A stretch of 37,874 nucleotides of DNA from an uncultured Muribaculaceae bacterium (GTDB lineage Bacteria; Bacteroidota; Bacteroidia; Bacteroidales; Muribaculaceae), in the NCBI GenBank assembly GCA_947178505.1, contig CAMWYR010000018.1:1-37874 (forward strand), in the 5' to 3' direction. A program made the position numbers and the translations under genes. Of this stretch, positions 1-7,965 are shown one piece after another. Under the pieces are notes generated by a model, which did no database searches, was not told the origin of the DNA, and saw nothing but the letters and a program-made list of their open reading frames with translations. Each line of letters opens with the position of its first letter. Within the stretch, counting starts at the first letter, position 1.

Positions 1-922
1 AATAATCTGTCCAGACAAACACGCGACCTTTTACTACAGGCGGATTGGCAGCAGGTATTTGGAGGGATAATCCTTTTCCGATTTCCTGATAAATATCAGA
101 ACGGCCTCTAAACCAAAAGATATTATCATACGGGACAAGGGATGGTGTATAATTAATTAATTCAGGTTCGAACAGAAGCCATCTGTAATCATCTGGAGTC
201 CATCCATACCACATTTTCTTTTTTACCCACATACTAACTCCAATAACATCATTCTTATCTTTCTCAATTAAAAACTTCACCTTTTTGTCTTTAGCAGGAC
301 TGAAAGTTACAGTGTTAACTGGATTTGAGTCTGAATAAGTATTATTAGTAGATAATAGTTGAATATGATAAGGAAGATTCTTTGATGAAATAGAGTAAAC
401 CTTATCGCCAATCACATATTCACCGTAAATATTAGCAGCATACTTTAAATTTACTATCCCTTCTTCTTGAGGAGCATAGAAAGTAAGATCTGAGAGATCT
501 ATGTGATTGGTGAGAAGATAATCCTCATACTTACGAATAAGCAAATCATACTTAGCCTTGAACTCTGATTCAGATTTAGCCATCTCACCTATGGAATCAA
601 GAGCCTCATTAGCCATTTTCTCCAATTGTGAAAGAGTCATCACCCCTAAAGACTGAGAAATTAAATCTTTATAGTTTCTATCAACGTGAGTTAAGTTACC
701 ACAAAACCGCTTTAATGCCTCCTCATTCTCAAAACGGAGGGCAGCATGAACATTCACTGCATATTCTGATCGCGTGTTGTCAAGCATTTTACCATCCGCG
801 ATTATTACTCTGGAAATTGCACCCGATAATTCATTACATCTTACTTCCGGCTCATCGTCATGGGCACAAGATGTGAGCATTACTACCAGGAATAGCAACA
901 CCATAAAAGATTTTTTCAACAT
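1..922 (-). CDS. Putative lipoprotein, 3' end cut by window edge
   Basis: The minus-strand frame is open from 922 to the window edge, so the C-terminus is missing and about 307 residues are visible. The N-terminus begins MLKKSFMVLLFLVVMLTSC: a basic start, a hydrophobic stretch and a lipobox with Cys19, followed by acidic residues (AHDDEPE). This points to a lipoprotein, and the acidic residues after Cys fit surface export in Bacteroidetes (inference). The middle has a charged, probably helical stretch around residues 90-140. The visible C-terminal part is rich in Trp and Tyr, as in a beta-sandwich. I do not recognise the family. An alternative start lies at 904 (MVLLFLVVMLTSC), but 922 supplies the usual basic residues. 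A promoter-like box on the same strand is at 965-972. Confidence 0.75.
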   Translation of the reverse strand, partial: MLKKSFMVLLFLVVMLTSCAHDDEPEVRCNELSGAISRVIIADGKMLDNTRSEYAVNVHAALRFENEEALKRFCGNLTHVDRNYKDLISQSLGVMTLSQLEKMANEALDSIGEMAKSESEFKAKYDLLIRKYEDYLLTNHIDLSDLTFYAPQEEGIVNLKYAANIYGEYVIGDKVYSISSKNLPYHIQLLSTNNTYSDSNPVNTVTFSPAKDKKVKFLIEKDKNDVIGVSMWVKKKMWYGWTPDDYRWLLFEPELINYTPSLVPYDNIFWFRGRSDIYQEIGKGLSLQIPAANPPVVKGRVFVWTDY

Positions 923-964
923 AAGAAATTCTAAGTTTTATTGTTGTCAATATTAATTTAAATA

Positions 965-972
965 CAAAATTA
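965..972 (-). promoter_or_regulatory. Bacteroidetes -7 box for the lipoprotein gene
   Basis: Read on the minus strand this is TAATTTTG, matching TAnnTTTG. It lies about 43 bp upstream of the start at 922. No good -33 TTTG is seen at the usual 20-bp spacing, and the surroundings are very AT-rich, so a chance match is possible. Confidence 0.4.
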
Positions 973-1445
973 CAATAATAATTATATTTGTTTAAATTAA
1001 AATTAGCAATTTAACATTTTTTAATATATCAAATTTTCAATACTTATATAAGCCAACAAGTAGTCATTTTTATAGATAACAAGCATTATTTTTTAAAAGT
1101 CGCGTTTTGGCTGGCATTTACAACAAAAATCTCTCCCTTAGAATACACCTATTGCATAATACTCATTTATATTTATTTGTGAAAAGGTACTAAATCATGA
1201 GTATATTTTCAACTATATCATTCTCCACATATACATTAAGTATGAATCCGGTATGACGAAATTACTTCTTTATTGTCTCAATTAGCCAAAGTGATATAGT
1301 GCATATTTTCGTAGAAAACTCAACTCTTATAAGATAGATGACACGACAATCTGCTAAATAAGGCTGCCTACTCTCAACTGGAACTGCAAAATTTATCATA
1401 AACGAATTAATACGGGCAATGAGTGGGATTTTTAATTTTTTTTTG

Positions 1446-1453
1446 TAACTTTG
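1446..1453 (+). promoter_or_regulatory. -7 box upstream of the yqeY-serS run
   Basis: TAACTTTG matches TAnnTTTG and ends 25 bp before the ATG at 1479. No convincing -33 motif is seen; the sequence upstream is a long T run. It is the likely promoter for the run that begins with the YqeY-like gene. Confidence 0.6.
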
Positions 1454-1478
1454 CGAGTTAATAAACACTGATAGAACA

Positions 1479-1934
1479 ATGAATCTTTTCGACCAGATAA
1501 GCGAGGATATCAAGAAAGCGATGCTCGCACGCGATAAGGTGCGCCTTGAGGCTCTCCGCGGCGCAAAGAAAGAATTCCTTGAGGCAAAGACCGCCAAGGG
1601 AGCCAACGGCGAACTCTCTGACGAGAACGCCACTAAAATCATCGTCAAGATGGTGAAACAGCGCAAGGAAAGCGCCAAGATTTATGAAGACAACAATCGC
1701 ACCGAACTTGCAGCCAACGAGCTCGCCGAGGCAGCAGTGCTTGAGGAATACCTTCCCAAGCAGCTGAGCGAAGCCGAACTCGAAGCCGAACTCAAGGCCA
1801 TCATCGCCGAGACCGGCGCCACAGGCCCGCGCGAGATGGGAAAGGTGATGGGCGTAGCCTCAAAGCGTCTCGCAGGTCGCGCCGAAGGCCGTCTGATTTC
1901 CGAAACCGTCAAGAAACTTCTCAACAACGCTTAA
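1479..1934 (+). CDS. GatB/YqeY domain-containing protein
   Basis: The 151-residue protein starts MNLFDQISEDIKKAMLARDK and contains LRGAKKEFLEAK, EEYLPKQLSEAE and the C-terminal signature MGKVMGVASKRLAGRAEG. These are the marks of the stand-alone YqeY family, which resembles the C-terminal helical tRNA-binding tail of the amidotransferase subunit GatB. The length is typical. The cellular role of the family is poorly defined; a link to tRNA or translation is inferred from the GatB similarity and from serS, which starts 22 bp downstream. The gene is first in a tight plus-strand run and has a promoter box at 1446. Confidence 0.93.
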   Translation: MNLFDQISEDIKKAMLARDKVRLEALRGAKKEFLEAKTAKGANGELSDENATKIIVKMVKQRKESAKIYEDNNRTELAANELAEAAVLEEYLPKQLSEAELEAELKAIIAETGATGPREMGKVMGVASKRLAGRAEGRLISETVKKLLNNA

Positions 1935-1956
1935 TCAACCCCCATTACAATAAGAT

Positions 1957-3228
1957 ATGCTGACCCTCCAGACAATCAAAGCTGACCCTGAATACGTTAT
2001 CAAACGCCTTGCCGTCAAAGGATTCGACGGCTCGAAGGTGATCCGTCAGATTCTTGACATCGATGCAGAGCGCCGCAGCCTTCAGCAGAAGACTGAAGCC
2101 GACGCCTCCCGCCTTAAGAAAATTTCGAGCTCAATCGGCGCACTGATGAAGGAGGGCCGCAACGAAGAGGCCGAAGCCGCCAAGGCGGAAGTTAACGAAA
2201 TCAAGAACGCCTCCAAGTCTATGCAGACCCGCCTGGCTGAGTGCGAGGTGGAAATGAACAATCTCCTCCTCACGGTGCCCAACCTCCCCAACGAGACCGT
2301 GCCCGAAGGACTCACAGCCGCCGATAACGTTGTGGAGAAGACCGGCGGAGTAATGCCCGACCTCGGCCCCGACGCTCTCCCCCACTGGGATCTCGCCCGC
2401 AAATACAATATCATCGACTTCGAGCTCGGTGTCAAGGTGACCGGCGCCGGATTCCCCTTCTATGTAGGCAAGGGCGCACGCCTGCAGCGAGCCCTCATCC
2501 AGTTCTTCCTCGATGAAGCCTGGAAAGCCGGATACACTGAAGTGGAACCCCCGTTCGTCGTCAACGAAGCCTCCGGCTACGGCACGGGTCAGCTGCCCGA
2601 CAAAGAGGGGCAGATGTACCATGTCACTGTCGACAATCTCTATCTGATTCCTACGGCAGAAGTGCCCGTCACCAACATGTACCGCGACGTCATCCTCACC
2701 GAGGCCGAGCTCCCGAAGAAAAACTGCGCCTACTCTCCCTGCTGGCGCCGCGAAGCCGGCAGCTACGGCAAGGACGTGCGCGGACTCAACCGCCTCCATC
2801 AGTTTGACAAGGTGGAGATCGTGCGCATCGAGACTCCCGAGAAGTCCTACGCCGCGCTTGAGGAGATGAAAGACCACGTGCAGGGACTGCTTGAGAAACT
2901 GGGTCTCCCCTGGCACATCCTCCGTCTCTGCGGCGGCGACATGAGCTTCACGTCGGCCATAACATTCGACTTCGAAGTGTGGTCGGCCGCTCAGGAGCGC
3001 TGGCTCGAGGTGTCGTCTGTGTCGAACTTCGAGACCTATCAGGCCAACCGCCTGAAATGCCGTTACAAGGGCGCCGACAAGAAGACTCACCTCTGCCACA
3101 CACTCAACGGCTCAGCCCTTGCCCTCCCCAGAATCATGGCCGCACTCCTCGAGAATAATCAGACGCCCGAAGGCATCGTGATTCCCGAGTGCCTGCGCAA
3201 ATACACCGGATTCGACATCATCGACTGA
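1957..3228 (+). CDS. serS: Seryl-tRNA synthetase
   Basis: This 423-residue class II synthetase charges tRNA-Ser with serine in the cytoplasm. The N-terminal 110 residues or so are the charged helical arm (EAEAAKAEVNEIKNASKS) that forms the antiparallel coiled coil gripping the tRNA long arm. The catalytic core follows, with a motif 2 region (CWRREAGSYGKDVRGLNRLHQFDKVE, seen in part as RGLNRLHQFDKVEIV), the FEVWSAAQERWLEVSS segment, and a motif 3 region (LNGSALALPRIMAALLEN). Length and motif order are normal for the family. It starts 22 bp after the YqeY-like gene. Its TGA is followed in the same frame by an open stretch leading into the pseudokinase. Confidence 0.98.
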   Translation: MLTLQTIKADPEYVIKRLAVKGFDGSKVIRQILDIDAERRSLQQKTEADASRLKKISSSIGALMKEGRNEEAEAAKAEVNEIKNASKSMQTRLAECEVEMNNLLLTVPNLPNETVPEGLTAADNVVEKTGGVMPDLGPDALPHWDLARKYNIIDFELGVKVTGAGFPFYVGKGARLQRALIQFFLDEAWKAGYTEVEPPFVVNEASGYGTGQLPDKEGQMYHVTVDNLYLIPTAEVPVTNMYRDVILTEAELPKKNCAYSPCWRREAGSYGKDVRGLNRLHQFDKVEIVRIETPEKSYAALEEMKDHVQGLLEKLGLPWHILRLCGGDMSFTSAITFDFEVWSAAQERWLEVSSVSNFETYQANRLKCRYKGADKKTHLCHTLNGSALALPRIMAALLENNQTPEGIVIPECLRKYTGFDIID

Positions 3229-3318
3229 TGCGCCCCACTCCCCCGCCGGCAGCTGACGGTAAACACTGCCGCGGGAGGATCCGGCTCCGAACATATTCAT
3301 CATCAACACCACCCTACA

Positions 3319-4098
3319 TTGAACCAGGACAAAGCATATTCAAGCAAGGAGGAGAAGAAAATTCCTATCTCCGACCCGTCAGGTAAATGGTCCGACCTCA
3401 CCCTGATGCCCGAATGGAGCGAGCAATATTATAATGTGTACACCGTGCGTAAGCATGGCAAATGGGTCATGCTCAAGGCCCTCAAGCCAGAATATGCCGA
3501 CAAACCCGAATTTCAGGAGATGATCTCCCAGGAATTTGACACACGCTATAATCTGGCTCATCCCAACATAGTGATGGTCAATGATTTCGAAGACGTGCCC
3601 GGAGTCGGCAAGGCCATTATCACCGACGATGTATACGGATATTCACTCCGTCGCCTGATTGATGAGAAGCGACTCACGCCCAAGATCGTGCACCGTCTGG
3701 AGACTCAGCTGCTCGATGCGATGCAGTACATCCAGGAGAATCATATCGTACACAACCCGGTGACTCCCGACACGATCATTTTCACCGAATATAATGAGAA
3801 CCTGAAGCTCATCAACGTCGGCTACGACCGTAAGTCGCATCTCTCACGCACAAGCGCCGAAGAAGATATCCGGGCCTACGGAGAAGTGCTCGGAGAAGTG
3901 CTCGATCATCTTCCCACGTCGCTTCCGCGCCTGCGCCGCATCGCCACAAAGGCAAAATCGGATAACACTCCATTCAAATCGATAGCTGACATCCAGCTCG
4001 CCGTCGAACGCCGCAACTCTGCCCAGATATATTACCTCCTCATATCATTCATCGCAGTAATGGTGCTCGTGCTCATCTGGCTCACTCTCGGCAAATAA
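3319..4098 (+). CDS. Membrane-anchored protein kinase-like protein (predicted pseudokinase)
   Basis: This 259-residue protein has a protein-kinase-like fold and a single C-terminal membrane segment (residues 237-257). Kinase landmarks can be placed: the ATP-anchoring Lys is K53 (VMLKAL) and the helix-C Glu is E72, nine residues before HPNIV (81-85). The catalytic loop, however, reads HNPVTPDTII (145-154) in place of HRDLKPxN, so the catalytic Asp is Pro147, the Lys is Thr149 and the Asn is Thr152. The DFG motif reads NVG (166-168), losing the metal-binding Asp. It is therefore probably catalytically dead and acts as a scaffold or sensor at the inner membrane, with the domain in the cytoplasm (inference). 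No in-frame ATG or GTG lies between the serS stop and 3319, so TTG is the likely start; the next ATG, at about 3406, would cut off the N-lobe. Confidence 0.8.
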   Translation: MNQDKAYSSKEEKKIPISDPSGKWSDLTLMPEWSEQYYNVYTVRKHGKWVMLKALKPEYADKPEFQEMISQEFDTRYNLAHPNIVMVNDFEDVPGVGKAIITDDVYGYSLRRLIDEKRLTPKIVHRLETQLLDAMQYIQENHIVHNPVTPDTIIFTEYNENLKLINVGYDRKSHLSRTSAEEDIRAYGEVLGEVLDHLPTSLPRLRRIATKAKSDNTPFKSIADIQLAVERRNSAQIYYLLISFIAVMVLVLIWLTLGK

Positions 4099-4161
4099 TC
4101 CTCACTCCGGCCATCCCCGGCCAGTATCCACTTACCCGCGCCGCAAGGCCCACACTCCTGT

Positions 4162-5289
4162 ATGATAGAAGTCAAAGAAATCCAACCGACAAAAAAAGAA
4201 CTCAGGAAGTTCACGCAGTTTCAGGTAGATCTTTACGACGGCAACCCCTATTACGTCCCGCCATTGCTTATGGATGAGTACCAGACGTTGTCGCCATTGG
4301 AAAATCCTGCCTCTGAATTCTGCGAGCAGGCACTCTTCATGGCCTACCGCGACGGCCGCCCCGTGGGGCGCATCGCCGGCATCATCAACCATCAGGTGAA
4401 TAAAGACCATCATTCAAAGAATGCACGGTTCGGATTTCTCGACTTTACCGACGACCACGAGGTGTCGGCCGCCCTCTTCGGGGCTGTGGAGAAATGGGCA
4501 CGCTCGAAGGGAATGAATAAGCTTATCGGTCCGCTCGGATTTACCGACCTCGACCATGAAGGAATGCTCGTGGATGGATTCAACGAGCTCTCCACAATGG
4601 CCACCATCTACAACTATCCCTACTATCCCGAGCACATGGAGCGTCTCGGATTCAAGAAAGAGTCTGACTGGGTGGAATTCCTTATGGAAGTGCCCGAAAA
4701 GATTCCGGAACGCTACAACCGTATCGCCGATATCGTAAAGGAGAAGTATGGACTGAGGGTGCTCAAATATAAAAGCCGCAAGCGCGTGAAGCGCGAATAT
4801 GGCCATGCGCTCTTCCATCTCATCAACGAGGCCTATAAGAACCTCTACCAGTACTCAAAGCTCTCTGAGCGCCAGATTGAGTATTATATCGATCAATATC
4901 TGGGGCTACTCAATCTCGACCTTCTCACCCTCATCGTCGACCGCCACGACAAGCTCGTGGGCGTCGGCATATCGATGCCCTCCATGAGCCGCGCCCTCCA
5001 GAAATCGAAGGGACGCCTTTTCCCCACCGGCTGGTATCATCTTCTGAAAGGCCTCAAGGGTAAGAACGACCGTGTCGACCTGCTGCTTGTTGCCGTGCAT
5101 CCCGACTATCAGAATAAGGGAGCCAACGCATTGCTCTTCCAGGACCTCGTGCCCTACTACGTGGCCAACGGCTACAAATATGCCGAGTCGAACCCGGAGC
5201 TGGAGACGAATGCCAAGGTGCAGAGCCAGTGGAGCTATTTCAACACGCGTCAGCACCGTCGCCGGCGCAGTTTTTCGAAGAAATTGTAA
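4162..5289 (+). CDS. GNAT-like N-acetyltransferase family protein
   Basis: The 375-residue protein looks like a two-lobed GNAT-fold protein of a type common in Bacteroidales. The N-terminal half has VPPLLMDEY, FMAYRDGRPVGRIAGIIN and a GPLGFTDLDHEG segment. The C-terminal half has the acetyl-CoA pyrophosphate-binding region LLLVAVHPDYQNKGANALL (about residues 310-328), in which QNKGA fits the Q/RxxGxG/A loop, and ends in a basic tail (RQHRRRRSFSKK). The substrate is unknown and no partner is evident. It lies between the pseudokinase (63 bp upstream) and menG (12 bp downstream), consistent with cotranscription. Confidence 0.75.
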   Translation: MIEVKEIQPTKKELRKFTQFQVDLYDGNPYYVPPLLMDEYQTLSPLENPASEFCEQALFMAYRDGRPVGRIAGIINHQVNKDHHSKNARFGFLDFTDDHEVSAALFGAVEKWARSKGMNKLIGPLGFTDLDHEGMLVDGFNELSTMATIYNYPYYPEHMERLGFKKESDWVEFLMEVPEKIPERYNRIADIVKEKYGLRVLKYKSRKRVKREYGHALFHLINEAYKNLYQYSKLSERQIEYYIDQYLGLLNLDLLTLIVDRHDKLVGVGISMPSMSRALQKSKGRLFPTGWYHLLKGLKGKNDRVDLLLVAVHPDYQNKGANALLFQDLVPYYVANGYKYAESNPELETNAKVQSQWSYFNTRQHRRRRSFSKKL

Positions 5290-5301
5290 TCAGCGTGAGT
5301 C

Positions 5302-6087
5302 ATGAACAGCGACCCGCAGCAAAATAAGCCGCTCAGCGGCGCCGAGCTCGTGAATCCCTATGACGATTCGCGCAATAAGGGCGAGCAGGTGGAGGAAATG
5401 TTTGATTCCATCGCGCCGGCCTACGACTTCATGAACACCGCCATGTCGATGGGGCTTCACCGACATTGGCGACGCCGCGCGCTAAATGCAGCCGACGACC
5501 TGCGTAAAGGACGCCGCACGCTGAAAATACTCGACATTGCCACGGGCACCGGAGATGTGGCCTTCGATCTCTATTCGCGATATCCTGATGCCGACGTGAC
5601 CGGCGTAGATCTCTCTGACGGCATGCTCGGCATCGCACGCAGAAAATTAGCAAAAGAATCGGAAAGAGCCCGCAGGCATATCTCGTTCGAGCAGGGGGAT
5701 TCGCTCAATCTCCGCTTTGCCGACAACACGTTCGACCTCATCACCGTGGCCTACGGCGTGCGCAACTTCGAGCATCTCGAGGCCGGACTGCGCGAGATGG
5801 CCCGCGTGCTGCGCCACGGAGGCACTCTCTGCATCATCGAGCTCTCGTGCCCAACCGGAAAGATTACACGCAAGGGTTATAATCTTTATACGGGACAGAT
5901 TATCCCACGGCTCGGGCGGATGATTTCGGGCGACTCCCGCGCCTACAGCTATCTGCCCGAAAGCATCGCGGCCGCGCCCCAGCGCGCCGAGCTGACACGG
6001 CTGATGGAGGAGGCAGGACTCTCCGACGCCGCATGGAAATCACTAACTATGGGAGTCATAACTTACTACACAGCAACCAAGAAATGA
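5302..6087 (+). CDS. ubiE: Demethylmenaquinone methyltransferase (UbiE/MenG family)
   Basis: This 261-residue class I SAM-dependent methyltransferase has the SAM-binding loop LDIATGTGDVAFDL (about residues 73-86), VTGVDLSDGML, and the family segments VAYGVRNFEHLEAGLREM and ARVLRHGGTLCIIELS. Near the start is the conserved VEEMFDSIAPAYDFMN. The family C-methylates demethylmenaquinone to menaquinone, or the ubiquinone precursor in proteobacteria. In an anaerobic Bacteroidales host the menaquinone role (menG) is the likely one. Its TGA overlaps the ATG of the U32 gene as ATGA, indicating translational coupling. Confidence 0.95.
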   Translation: MNSDPQQNKPLSGAELVNPYDDSRNKGEQVEEMFDSIAPAYDFMNTAMSMGLHRHWRRRALNAADDLRKGRRTLKILDIATGTGDVAFDLYSRYPDADVTGVDLSDGMLGIARRKLAKESERARRHISFEQGDSLNLRFADNTFDLITVAYGVRNFEHLEAGLREMARVLRHGGTLCIIELSCPTGKITRKGYNLYTGQIIPRLGRMISGDSRAYSYLPESIAAAPQRAELTRLMEEAGLSDAAWKSLTMGVITYYTATKK

Positions 6088-7328
6088 ACAGATCAGATTT
6101 TGAGATAATGGCTCCCGTGGGGAGCCGCGAATCGCTCGCAGCGGCAGTAAATGCCGGTGCTGACGCCGTATATTTCGGAATCGAAGGGCTCAATATGCGC
6201 TCACGCTCGAGCGCCAACTTCACCGCCGACGACATGGCCGAGATCGCAGCATTCTGCACGGCACGCGGCGTAAAGACATATCTCACCGTCAACACGGTGA
6301 TCTATGATTCCGACATGGAGCTTATGCGCCACATCATCGATCGCGCGCATGAGGCCGGCATTTCCGCCATCATAGCTTCCGATATGGCAGCTATCCTTTA
6401 TGCCCGCTCAATCGGGCAGGAGGTGCATATCTCCACGCAGGTGAACATCACCAACTTCGAGGCCGTGAAATTCTACTCTCAATGGGCCGACGTGATGGTG
6501 CTGGCCCGCGAGCTCAATATGGATCAGGTGGGCGAGATCAGCCGTCAGATAGAGTCGACCGGACTGCCCGGTCCTGCCGGACGCCCGATCCGTTTAGAAA
6601 TGTTCTGCCACGGCGCTCTCTGCATGGCCGTCAGCGGCAAGTGCTACCTGAGCCTCCACGAGATGAACTCCTCGGCCAACCGCGGCGCATGCAATCAGAT
6701 CTGCCGCCGTGCCTACACCGTGACCGACCGCGAGACCGGAGAGCAGCTCGACGTGGAGAATCAGTACATAATGTCGCCCAAAGATCTGAAGACCATCCAT
6801 TTCCTAAATAAGATGGTAGATGCCGGCGTGCGCGTATTCAAGATCGAAGGGCGCGCGCGGGGCCCGGAATATGTAGCGGAGACCGTAGCATGCTATTCCG
6901 AAGCACTCGAAGCAATCTGCAGAGAAGAATTCTCCGAGGAGCGTATTGCGGAATGGGACGGGCGCCTGGTGCGCGTGTTCAACCGCGGATTCTGGAACGG
7001 CTATTATCTGGGCCAGAGACTCGGGGAATGGAGCTCGAAATATGGTTCGTCGGCCACCCGCGTGAAGCGTTATGCGGCAAAGGCCATGCGTCATTTCTCG
7101 AAAATCGGTGTCGGCGAATTCCTTATGGAAGCCGGCGAACTCAAGGTAGGCGACGAAATCGTGATTACAGGCCCCACTACCGGCGCGATCATAATGACGG
7201 TCGATGAACTCCGGTTCGACCTCAGGCCGGTGGATAAAGTGACCAAAGGCCAGCTCTTCTCGATGCCTGTGCCGCGCAAAGTAAGACCCTCCGACAAACT
7301 CTATATATGGGAAATAAAAAACAAGTAG
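6084..7328 (+). CDS. U32 family protein (tRNA/rRNA hydroxylation-type, annotated as peptidase U32)
   Basis: The chosen start MNRSDFEIMAPVGS gives 414 residues and an ATGA overlap with ubiE; an upstream in-frame ATG at 6033 sits inside ubiE and is less likely. The N-terminal core reads MAPVGSRESLAAAVNAGADAVYFGI, followed by ISTQVNITN and a cysteine-rich centre with C175, C180, C187, C203 and C207 (FCHGALC, GKCYLS, GACNQIC). This is the region that holds an iron-sulfur cluster in the TrhP/RlhA group. Length fits TrhP/YegQ (tRNA ho5U34 prephenate-dependent hydroxylation) better than the longer RlhA. The protease label of the family is historical. The exact paralogue cannot be settled by eye. Confidence 0.88.
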   Translation: MNRSDFEIMAPVGSRESLAAAVNAGADAVYFGIEGLNMRSRSSANFTADDMAEIAAFCTARGVKTYLTVNTVIYDSDMELMRHIIDRAHEAGISAIIASDMAAILYARSIGQEVHISTQVNITNFEAVKFYSQWADVMVLARELNMDQVGEISRQIESTGLPGPAGRPIRLEMFCHGALCMAVSGKCYLSLHEMNSSANRGACNQICRRAYTVTDRETGEQLDVENQYIMSPKDLKTIHFLNKMVDAGVRVFKIEGRARGPEYVAETVACYSEALEAICREEFSEERIAEWDGRLVRVFNRGFWNGYYLGQRLGEWSSKYGSSATRVKRYAAKAMRHFSKIGVGEFLMEAGELKVGDEIVITGPTTGAIIMTVDELRFDLRPVDKVTKGQLFSMPVPRKVRPSDKLYIWEIKNK

Positions 7329-7918
7329 TCTATCTGCACGGCCTAAGTTCGTCGGGGCAGTCGACAACCGCCCAGCGACTCCGCCGCACGCTCGCTAAGC
7401 AGGAAGTGATCTCGCCCGACATTCCGGTGCAGCCGGAGGTGGCGCTGACCGAGCTTAAAAAACTTGCCTCCACGCTGCGCCCCGACGCCATAATCGTGGG
7501 CACGTCGATGGGCGGCATGTTCGCCCAGCTCTTCCGCGGCTTCCACCGCATACTGATAAATCCGTCGTTTCATACGTCGCGCCACATGAAGGAGCACGTC
7601 GGTGAGCGTCTTCCCTTTCATAATCCGCGCTTGGACGGAGCCGTCGATTTCGAGGTCGCCGATAAGCTCGTGAAGAAATATGAGAAGCTGGAAGCGCGCC
7701 AGTTCGACCCAAAATTCGGCATCTTCGGCAAGAATCCCGACAGTCCCGATCAGGTGTTCGCATTTTTCGGCACAAAGGATGACGTCGTGAACTGCAAGGA
7801 TGAATACCTCTCCCACTACAGCCGGTCGGCCGACTTCGAGGGCGGTCACCGGCTCGACCCCAACAGCACCATCACGCTTGTGGTGCCCAAGATTCTTGAA
7901 ATAATAGGCGAGGAATAG
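7307..7918 (+). CDS. YqiA/YcfP-like alpha/beta-fold esterase
   Basis: The 203-residue cytoplasmic protein opens with VVYLHGLSSSGQS (oxyanion HG motif). It carries the nucleophile elbow GTSMGG (residues 65-70, Ser67), an acid in FGTKDDVV and the catalytic His in EGGHRLD. These complete the Ser-Asp-His set of the small YqiA/UPF0227-type hydrolases, which act on short acyl esters in vitro. The physiological substrate is unknown. Its start lies 22 bp inside the end of the U32 gene, so the two are likely cotranslated. Confidence 0.85.
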   Translation: MGNKKQVVYLHGLSSSGQSTTAQRLRRTLAKQEVISPDIPVQPEVALTELKKLASTLRPDAIIVGTSMGGMFAQLFRGFHRILINPSFHTSRHMKEHVGERLPFHNPRLDGAVDFEVADKLVKKYEKLEARQFDPKFGIFGKNPDSPDQVFAFFGTKDDVVNCKDEYLSHYSRSADFEGGHRLDPNSTITLVVPKILEIIGEE

Positions 7919-7965
7919 TCTCCCCGGGGCTGCCGCCTTAACAATCCTACATAAAAGAAGAAGTC

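Larger units (their letters stand above)
923..1478. other. AT-rich intergenic region, no gene seen
   Basis: This divergent intergenic stretch is much richer in A and T than the genes to its right. Apart from the two promoter-like boxes, one facing each flanking gene, I see no RNA gene, strong hairpin or credible ORF. The antisense frame reaching into it from the yqeY-like gene looks like a shadow. Confidence 0.5.

Noticed and set aside
1262..1678. Minus-strand frame of 138 codons spanning the AT-rich gap and the yqeY-like gene
   Set aside because: Half of it is antisense to a clear gene and the rest is AT-rich non-coding DNA with no recognisable domain.
2131..3099. Long minus-strand open frame (322 codons) opposite serS
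   Set aside because: serS is unmistakable on the other strand. The antisense frame is low-complexity His/Val/Gly-rich, as expected from codon bias in GC-rich Bacteroidales genes.
6033..6083. Upstream start for the U32 gene inside ubiE
   Set aside because: The ATG at 6084 gives the family-typical N-terminus (FEIMAPVGS) and the common ATGA overlap.
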